From: Carex sylvatica
Lineage: Eukaryota > Streptophyta > Magnoliopsida > Poales > Cyperaceae
Direction of reading: 5' to 3'
Assembly (NCBI GenBank): GCA_964058845.1
Contig: CAXKVR010000619.1
Coordinates: forward strand, 1-28,436
DNA: 28,436 bases
The notes under the pieces were generated by a model. That model was not told the origin of the DNA. It saw only the letters and a list, made by a program, of their open reading frames with translations, and ran no database searches. Positions 21,204 to 28,436 of the stretch are shown here, one piece after another. Numbering within the stretch: position 1 is the stretch's first letter; every line of letters starts with the position of its first letter. Position numbers and translations under genes: made by a program.

Positions 21204-21389
21204 TAGGGATGCACAAAATGTTCGTATTTCGTGATTCGATTTGAATTTGATTTGAAAAATATTTGGAATTAATTCGATCTGAAATTAGTTTGTACTGAAA
21301 CAAATCAAACTAATTGAGTTTGAATCTTATTAAAATTCAAAACTGAAATTGGAGCAAGTTGTATCCGGTTTGATTGATTTGCAGCCATA
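21204..21389. mobile_element. 186-bp miniature hAT element
   Basis: The ends are TAGGGATGCACAAA (left) and TATGGCTGCAAATC (right, reverse strand). Flanks GTTGAAAG (21196-21203) and GTTGAAAC (21390-21397) form an 8-bp duplication with one mismatch. The interior GTGATTCGATTTGAATTTGA matches the 5' part of the element at 17923-18368, so this is a shorter relative. Confidence 0.8.
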
Positions 21390-21397
21390 GTTGAAAC

Positions 21398-23400
21398 TTA
21401 GTTACCTCTCTGAAAAGCAAACAAAATAAATAAATGGTATGATAACATGAAGATTGAGGTCCAGATTGAATATTCAGTTCTATCCCTTCAAAGGACAATT
21501 GAATGATTTCAGAGAGATTGTATTTAAAGATTTAGGGGTAGGAGCCCACAATTTATGGAGACTTTAGTTTAAAAGGTCAAATCCAAAGGGGTGTCCAAGC
21601 ATATTTTATATGAACAGCCTTCGGCCTTTGGCCTTTGGCCTTTGGGGCTATTATTGCCTTTGTACAGTTACGTTGGGTCTCATTCAAGTACGTACAGTCA
21701 AACGATATAATCATAGCTAGCTAGTCTAGCTATTGGCAGGTCCCACAATGTAAAGTTAAAATTGCCATTTGCCTAATTAATGACCTTATAACGTAATTGA
21801 CAAAAATTGATTTAATAATGAAAAAAAAAAAAGATAACATAATTACACGGATTAGAATTTGATATCGCTGCAGTCTGCAGTCTGCACTGGCCAGGACAAG
21901 TCCTTGTCTGTAATATCCAAAAGATAAAGATAATCAAATCATAAATAAAGTTGTGGTGGCTAATTAAGTAAGTTTGAAGGGTCAATGTGATAATACTGTT
22001 CTCTGGTAAAACTAAAGGTACAAGATGCCAAAAGTTTGAAAAGTTTTGATTCAGACCTAACCATCACATTGATCATTGATGCAATATCTTTTACGGTGAA
22101 AGGTACCTCTTATTCTACCATGACGCCCACTATAACGAAAAAGAATTCAACAAACGTTTTGTTGTTATCCTAAAGGTCGTTTTGCTTAATTATTGCCTAA
22201 TGCGTTACGGGTTACCCAAGCTAATAAGTCTATGAGTTTAGCTAGGATTTTTACGAAAGAGACAAACAAAAAAGTTACAGATTTCTAAAGCAACAACTCA
22301 ATCATCTACTGTGATTCCGTCGATGAATTCATCTCTGTTAAATTTACGCAAGTGTCCTCTAATACATAATGATATAATATAATATAATATAATAATACTT
22401 GGTGTTTTAAAATCCTAACAGACTAGATCTGTATTAATATTAATTATAAAGGACTCTTAAATGATAAAGTGTGGTTGGATTCATTCCGTTTGAAATCAGA
22501 TGATGGAGACGTGTTAGCTCAAAAGATAAAGATGCTGTTTTTTGAGTTAATATAATATTAATATATAGAGATGATGCGGACTCCCGGCAAGGTAGGACAA
22601 GCAAGGCAAAATCAAGCAATCATTTATAATACAGAAGCAATCATCTCTCAGTCCAAAATCCAAAATATAAATAAAGAGAGAGAGAGCAACAACATCAGCA
22701 TCAGCATCAGCATCAGCATCAGCTCTACTCCATCTCCTGATCTCCGTATACAGATCTGTAAATACTGCTAAAGATAATGAGGGAAGATTGACACATTTTG
22801 GATATTTCCTCCTTTCAATCGAATGGTCCATACTCCATACAAAGAGATAGTGACCTGTATAACTCTTCATTCTATAATATATTCACCTTTTGTTCATACT
22901 TAGATTGCGACCATGCCCACTCTCCTAATCATCATTACCTTTCCCTCTTTTATTTCATGATTCACATACATATATTCTCATGTAATATGAATTTATTGCA
23001 AAATTTTGTCCATTCCGGTTTTTTCAAGTTTTTAACATTAATACCTTGTTTCAGTAAGTTTGATGATTCTATACATCTTTTGAGTTTTGCTTCAATGCGT
23101 GCATTCATGAGCTAAAAATATGTAAAAATAATTTTCCAAACAAAGAAACAAATAAATTTAGAATTATTTAAGAACACATACAATCACAACTTAGAATCAG
23201 TCAGCAGGTCACTTTGCGATTTTTTTTACTCTTTTCAATTATCGGAACGATAAAATTTAAATTGACTAACGCATAAGTTCAAAAGATAAGCATAAGATAC
23301 TGAACAGCCAGATTTTGAATGACCAAAAATAAAAAAGATTATAATATGGATACTTATCTATCTGTTCATCAAACCGAAAAGGTAAAAAAGATTCCAAGAC
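21398..23400. other. Intergenic DNA with short tandem repeats
   Basis: Contains about four GGCCTTT-type units (21617-21645), a TATAA pentamer run (22372-22395) and (CATCAG)5 (22693-22722). The stretch from about 21400 to 22790 is less AT-rich than the rest of the interval and could be regulatory or exon-derived, but no frame gives a recognisable protein. Confidence 0.5.
22693..22722. repeat. (CATCAG)5 hexamer microsatellite
   Basis: Five exact CATCAG units follow an AGAGAGAGAG tract. Open frames on both strands run through it (Ser-Ile or Ala-Asp repeats), but they have no conserved sequence beyond the repeat. Confidence 0.9.
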
Positions 23401-23788
23401 ATTTCAAACTTAGTTACAAAAATAAGTACTCCCAGTACAATGCAAAGCATTAGCATAAAATAAAAATATTATTTTCGCGCCTAATTAAAGACTGAGATGA
23501 CAAAATTTGAGGGGTTCCTCAATTATCATGCGACAAAGAATACTTTTAAAAAATTATTCTTGAAAAAACCCCTTCAGAAGGAACTCTGCTGTAGAAAAAA
23601 ACCCAAAAAATCTTTAAACAAAACAACAATCTCTCTCTCCCTCTCTCTATGTATATATGAATTAACCCTCCTAATAAAACATCTAAGTTAATGACCCATC
23701 CACCTAAATCCAACAAACCAATTCCATTACCCCATTAACCGGTTGGTACCGAAAAATGACTCAACCAAATTATCCTACATGAAACTCC
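23400..23788 (-). other. Probable 3' untranslated region of the AFB gene
   Basis: Minus-strand sequence after the stop codon is T-rich, with TTTATGCTAATGC and TTGTACTGG...TTTTTGTAAC near 23400-23460. That resembles plant upstream and near-upstream polyadenylation elements. No canonical AATAAA was found, so the end is approximate. Confidence 0.4.
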
Positions 23789-26251
23789 CTATAATATCTT
23801 GACAAATTGTGGTGCATCATCTCTCGGCCCTGCAAGAGATCGATACATGTACAACTTGTCAACTGGCTCATCATCTTCCAATTTCGGGCTCCCAATAAAA
23901 GGATCTCCAATCACTTCCACAACCATATGTGGCAAGCTCCTAGCCACTTCCCTACAACCCCTCACAGTAAGCCTACATGAATTGAGCCAAACAAATCTCA
24001 TGTTATAAAAGTGTCCAATACCCGCTAAAAGGCCCGCATCACCAAAAGGACTATCCCTAATCTCCAATTTCTGCAAATTGCAACATCCTTCTAGAACATG
24101 CTTCAACCCCAAATCAGAGTCCCCACCAAATGCAATCGAGAGGGTACGAATAGTCTTCCCGTACTTACCAAATAGCCCGAAAGCCTCATCTGTTAAGAGA
24201 CCTGAAACTGCAAGGCGACGCAATTTCTTGCAATTCATGACAATGGCACCAAAACCCTCATTCATGGGGCCGCCAGTGGAGTGGTCAGGCTTGTGGCGGC
24301 CCATTATACATAAGCGAAAGATGGTCAAATCAGGACAGTTGACAGACATGGAGATTACTGCAGCATTGGTCATATGCTGACAAAAGTAAAGGATCGACCG
24401 AAGCTTGCGGCACCCCTCCGAGATATATATCAACCCCAAGTCAGATACTGACCCCTCAGATTCCTCTGTGGGGTCTAGTGGGAAGACCCTTAATTCACGA
24501 AGGTCTTTGCATGTTGAGGCTACTGCTTTCAGACCCTCATCTCCAATTGTGTCAAGGGCCTACAAAATGATGTTAAAAGGAAAATTCACATTAAAATTAC
24601 AGATGTATTCAAATTCGCACTAAACCCTGACCTAGTTCAATTCAACTTCACATTCTGGTCTTAAACTAATCTACTACATGGCAAAACACATCAAGGCCAG
24701 GTCTAAACCAGGCTTAGCTAATGCTAGATGAATCCAACCCACATTTACATTACACAATTATATTGCCCAAATGACCCTACTGAGAAATATTCTGTCTTAC
24801 TCCATGACTCCATGCAGCTATGGTTGTTCGAAAAAAAATTACATGTAAAAGAGTTGTGCAGCTACATTTATTTTTAACATGCTGGCTAATTATGTTTAAT
24901 GATATACTCTAATTGAGCAATATCTAGGTATCAACTAACCTTTACTTCTTAAATACATAAGTCAAATAGTTGTGTTGCAGTTTTTTAAACTTTGAAACAT
25001 CAAATATTAAATAAGAATATGGATTTACCCAAAATATTTGGAGATTATGACAATGACGAATCAAAGGCTTTAGCTGCTCAGCAGAAATCTCAGTGTAGCT
25101 CATGTTAAGTGAAGTAAGTTGCCCACAAACTGGGTAAATTGCGGGTAATAACTCGGCTTTTAAATCCCTAAACCCAGAAAGACAACTGAGAGCCTTCATA
25201 GACCCAAAAACTGCCTTGACTTCCTCGACCTCCACTTCTTCATCCTCATTCATAGGAGAGCAAAACACTCCTGTACCCAGATGAGTTAGCTGCGGGGCTC
25301 GCAACATGAGACCACATAGCTGGCCAATCGAAATGAGGGGGTTAACTCGGAGTCGGCATAGGTTGGTTGACCTGGCTACAAGAGATTCAAGAGAGCCAAG
25401 GTTGACAGGGTATGGGACACACTCGAAGGAGAGAGATTCAAGGCAATTGTGGGTCTTGGGAAATTTTGAGATCCAGTCAACGAGAGCCTGGTCGTCAGCA
25501 TTGTCATCTTCTATTTCACTGTCAATGAGATCCAGAACGCACAATTGCCTAAGAAGAGAAAACAGCTTATTTTATTAAATGGGAGAGGATAAAATAAGAA
25601 ATATCTACATACTGTTTCTTGTTAGCTTTGTAGAGTGTTTAGTTAAAATATTGGTTGGCATGATACATGGATCAGCTTTCCTATTTTTCTTTTGCTTTGG
25701 ATATTTAATTGATCCTTACATTATGTTAATATAAATTGGTCGATTTTCCAATAATACTAAATGCGAATTTTATGTCACTCTGGTTGCTTTTTTTTTTTTT
25801 TGAGGAAGATGGACCTGATGATAAATCAAGTAAAGGTCACATATCTCAACACAATACTTTTAACGGGAGATTACCATCTTGGTCCAATCTGAGTCCATCT
25901 CACAATGACAAACTTTTGGTTTTTGTATTTGCGGTACAGTTCCAGAAAAAAAAAAACAGTATATGGTCAACAAAAGATTTGAAAATAAAGTAGGAAATAA
26001 CGAATGTACAACCAATACAGTTCATTATCTCCAAGTGTGGAATAGAAATATTTTTGAATCACACTTAATCAATGTTATCATTTTCTCTTTTACCAAACCT
26101 CCCAACGTACCACCATTTCAAAATACCAACCGAAATCTAATAGCATCGCGGAAAATAAAATAAAACATGAGTTCCTGGGATGCTAGGTTCCACAAAACAG
26201 AGCATCAAACAGGGAAGCAAATAAGTATCAACAAATACCAAAATCCAAGAG

Positions 26252-26290
<39 letters not shown>

Positions 26291-26831
26291 AATACTTGCA
26301 ATTCTCCACTAAGGCACCCAGACCAGGCGTGCCAAACCCGTCACAACATATCAATGTCAACTCGCTGAAGTTCGGCAAACCCTGCCCGATAAGATCAAGA
26401 TCCGAATTTGAAACCGTGACCCGTTTCAAAACCAGCTTCTTTAACAATCCAGCGCAGCGACCAGCCACAAGCTCCTTAGCCCAAGCAGTAAACCCAGCTC
26501 CCCAACCAGGCGGAAACAATCCAAAATCTGCAAACCGGGGCCGACCCTTCAGAGAGAGGGACTGGATGTATCGGAAGCGGGTCACAGCGCGATTCGGGTC
26601 GACCGAGTAGAGGTTCCCAACCGATAAGTGTTGTCGGGTCAAGGATTCGGTACGGTTCCACGAACGGCAAACGAGTGAGCATGCGTTGCGGTCGCGTGGC
26701 GAGGAGATGAACTGGAGAACTGTCTCGAGAACGTTTTCAAGCACTTGATCGGAGAAAGGTGGAGCCGATGCGGCGGAGTTAGTGGCGGAGCGGCGGACTT
26801 TGTCGGAGTCCTCTTCTTCTTCCTCTGACAT
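23789..26831 (-). CDS. AFB5: AFB4/AFB5-clade auxin receptor F-box/LRR protein
   Basis: Complete gene in three exons on the minus strand: 26831-26296, 25548-25029, 24559-23789 (stop TAG). GT-AG introns fall at 26295-25549 and 25028-24560. The frame is continuous and gives 608 residues; Arabidopsis AFB5 is about 619. The F-box (about residues 25-66, [18 protein letters not shown]...SLVCRSW) binds the SCF adaptor ASK1. The rest is a leucine-rich-repeat horseshoe that, with Aux/IAA co-receptors, binds auxin in the nucleus and directs Aux/IAA degradation. Clade evidence: the C-terminus [29 protein letters not shown] and FGLFPPGWG match AFB4/5 rather than TIR1. Pocket residues: R99 stands at the TIR1 His78 position, A469 at Ser438, and R434 keeps the auxin-anchoring Arg403. 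A short acidic insertion (DDNADDQAL) lies at the start of exon 2. No break is seen. The choice between AFB4 and AFB5 is not resolvable by eye. Confidence 0.95.
24560..25028 (-). other. Intron 2 of the AFB gene
   Basis: A 469-bp phase-0 intron between the Trp codon ending exon 2 and [11 protein letters not shown] in exon 3. No nested gene or element recognised. Confidence 0.9.
25549..26295 (-). other. Intron 1 of the AFB gene
   Basis: A 747-bp intron splitting the Lys179 codon (AA|G). The donor is GTATTT and the acceptor TTCTTAG. It holds the CT microsatellite at 26256-26287 and a T/A run near 25788-25801. No gene inside. Confidence 0.9.
26256..26287 (-). repeat. (CT)16 microsatellite just after the AFB intron 1 donor
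   Basis: On the gene strand, sixteen CT units begin 8 nt downstream of the GT donor (26295-26294). The tract is a strong pyrimidine stretch at an unusual place, the start rather than the end of an intron. Confidence 0.9.
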
Positions 26832-26990
26832 GTCTACTGTTCGGAGGTGAAGTTGCTCTCTTTCTCTTTTTCCCTGCTTCAGTGCTTGTCTCTCTTTTAG
26901 GCTCTGCTTCGGTGTATTTATCTCTGAAAGGTGCTAAGCTAGTACAGAGATGTGGTACAGATAATGGAGTTTAAATGAAAGATGAGATCT
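26832..26990 (-). promoter_or_regulatory. AFB 5' leader and putative core promoter
   Basis: Upstream of the ATG the gene strand is purine-rich (GAGAAAGAGAG). It contains ATAAATA (26915-26921), about 85 nt before the start codon, which could act as a TATA box with a leader of about 50 nt. This is by position only; no transcript evidence is available. Confidence 0.35.
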
Positions 26991-27910
26991 AGAGAGAGAT
27001 GTTTGGTGGCTCGGTTCGCCTCATCGAAATTTGAGGGGTAGAAAGAAAAATTATATTTTGATTCGACTTGGTTTATAAACTCAAAATGGACCGAATGGCA
27101 TATTAAATAATTCATCCATTGTTTATAAGGAATAATAAAATTTGCATCTTATAAAATCATCTAAAAGTTATTTAAAAATTAAAAATTTATTGGTTATTAT
27201 AAAATGAGATTTAAATTTTATACTGAATTAGCCGAAGTTTTCAAATTTAGTGAAATTTTAGAAGAATCACAATGGGTGGAGTTTCAAACTAATATGAAAA
27301 AGGAATCAGGAACGATATGATGTTTAGTTGAAACCGTTTGATCAATATTGAAATTTTCACAGATTACTTTTAATTCGTTTAGATCAACTTCTCACAAACT
27401 TGGATGAATATAAAAAAAAATATAATAATACCTATGAACAAAAGTTACAAACAAATGTATACCAAATCTTACAACTAAATCAAAGAAAAAAACAATAGGA
27501 AAAAACGAAATAGATTGGAGGGGAAAAAAATTACAAGTGCCAGCAATGATTGGAAAACAATGTACAAAAAGAAAAGTAAATGGATAAATATCAAATTAAT
27601 GAAATAAATAAGAGATAGATTAGTTAGTTTCTTTCTCAAATTGCTTCATAACGGATAATTGAATATTTTGAAGCAGCAGAGATGGCCACGAGAGAGATAA
27701 ATAGACATTTTAAATACCAAATTGATAAATCTTTAGTGAGAAAGAGAGATATGATTAGTGAAAAGAACTTGTATATTTTTTAATTTGAATTTAAAAAAAT
27801 TAGACAATGAAAATACATTTATCATATATTGATAACAAAAAAGAAAAATAACAAATAATAGATGCGTTTAAAAAAGAAAAACAGAGAGTAGAGTATAGAG
27901 TATAGACTAT
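26991..27910. other. AFB upstream region
   Basis: AT-rich, with no gene supported. A stretch near 27320-27395 (GAAACCGTTTGATCAAT / CGTTTAGATCAACTT) resembles the core of the Mutator-type MITE family, but no termini are visible. Confidence 0.5.
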
Positions 27911-28094
27911 GGTTGCATTTGGATGAGACAAAGAATAGTGCTAATTCGAATTAGCTACTATTTTGAACTACTATTTTACGTTTGGATGTGTTTGAGTTTG
28001 CAAAAAGAAACTATTCTTTGTTTGTCTTTAGTGAGTTAACATTCTTTGTTTGAATTAGCTCACTATTCTCATTAGTTTTCATCCAAACACACCC
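27911..28094. mobile_element. MITE with TTTGGATG ends, upstream of AFB
   Basis: The left arm GGTTGCATTTGGATGAGAC...AATAGTG.CTAATTC and the reverse complement of the right arm GGGTGTGTTTGGATGAAAAC...AATAGTGAGCTAATTC align for about 45 bp with gaps. Another ACGTTTGGATG occurs inside at 27978. GAATAG/CTATTC motifs link it to the MITE in the LINE. No clear duplication. Confidence 0.65.
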
Positions 28095-28436
28095 TGGAAT
28101 GGAGGCGGGGACTAGTACAGTAGTACTATAACATTTACTCTATTTTTTTATTGTTACGAGTCGAGCTTTGTTTATTGATTGCCAGTCAAAGTTGGAGTTA
28201 ATCGGTCTACACATCCCTAAACAGACCAGGTTCTTCCAGTGAGTTATCCTGAAAGATGGAAAGTTGTCCCTTTTGTTTGTTTGTTTTGTTGTGAAAAAGA
28301 AAAATATTTTCAAGGGTGAGACTGTCACAATTCACAAAGAAAGACTGCACACCACTGTCAGCGGCTCAGCGCATCATATTAAGCACTGCATTGGGATTCT
28401 TCGCACTTGCCGACTCATATCACAAGCTCCTGTGTT
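28095..28436. other. Window end, nothing recognised
   Basis: No open frame with recognisable sequence and no element ends. A TTTGTTTGTTTG run occurs near 28273-28286. Confidence 0.5.

Noticed and set aside
22547..22870. 107-codon minus-strand frame with Ala-Asp repeats
   Set aside because: The repeat is the (CATCAG)5 microsatellite; flanking residues show no conserved domain.
22798..23115. 105-codon plus-strand frame
   Set aside because: Starts in low-complexity DNA, is rich in Phe, Ser, His and Ile as expected from AT-rich non-coding sequence, and matches nothing I know.
23799..24623. Open frames on the plus strand opposite AFB exon 3
   Set aside because: Antisense shadows of the receptor coding sequence.
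26167..26610. 147-codon plus-strand frame
   Set aside because: Antisense shadow of AFB exon 1 running through the GA microsatellite.
26476..26682. Second minus-strand frame overlapping AFB exon 1
   Set aside because: Out-of-frame shadow of the F-box exon.

Overview
The window is nuclear DNA from a flowering plant. Two spliced genes encode proteins that are recognisable by eye and plant-specific in architecture. They have short GT-AG introns, and the DNA between them is very AT-rich and full of small transposons with 8-bp and 9-bp target-site duplications. I cannot name the species. The dispersed repeats do not let me choose between eudicot and non-grass monocot.

Layout. (1) 1-2852, plus strand: the 3' part of PDX3/PPOX1. 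This is the plastid protein that fuses an NAD(P)H-hydrate epimerase (YjeF_N) domain to pyridoxine/pyridoxamine 5'-phosphate oxidase. Eleven exons are visible and the transit peptide lies upstream of the window. (2) 2853-23400: about 20 kb with no intact gene that I can support. It is a graveyard of transposable elements. There is a 4.1-kb hAT-like element (4358-8432) with an exact 8-bp duplication and a second hAT-like element nested in it (4466-4945). There is a Mutator-type MITE with an exact 9-bp duplication (8498-8892), several other inverted-repeat elements, and three degenerate tRNA-headed SINE-like units in a row (13236-13700). There is a 589-bp hAT element with an exact 8-bp duplication (14190-14778), and a dead L1-type LINE (15814-17514, minus) split by a Harbinger-like MITE (16916-17230). 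Finally there are two members of one small hAT family (17923-18368 and 21204-21389). (3) 23789-26831, minus strand: a complete three-exon gene for a 608-residue F-box/LRR auxin receptor of the AFB4/AFB5 clade. Its 3' untranslated region probably reaches to about 23400, and its promoter lies above 26832. (4) 26832-28436: AFB upstream DNA with one MITE at 27911-28094.

The two genes are not functionally linked. One acts in vitamin B6 salvage and nicotinamide-cofactor repair in plastids, the other in nuclear auxin perception. They lie tail to tail across the repeat-filled interval.

I found no convincing undescribed biological system. The best second looks are the nested hAT structure, the LINE reading frame that closes cleanly when the MITE is subtracted, the SINE-like triplet, and the auxin receptor's AFB4/5-type pocket residues together with its absent miR393 site. 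All boundaries were read by eye; no alignment or search was run.
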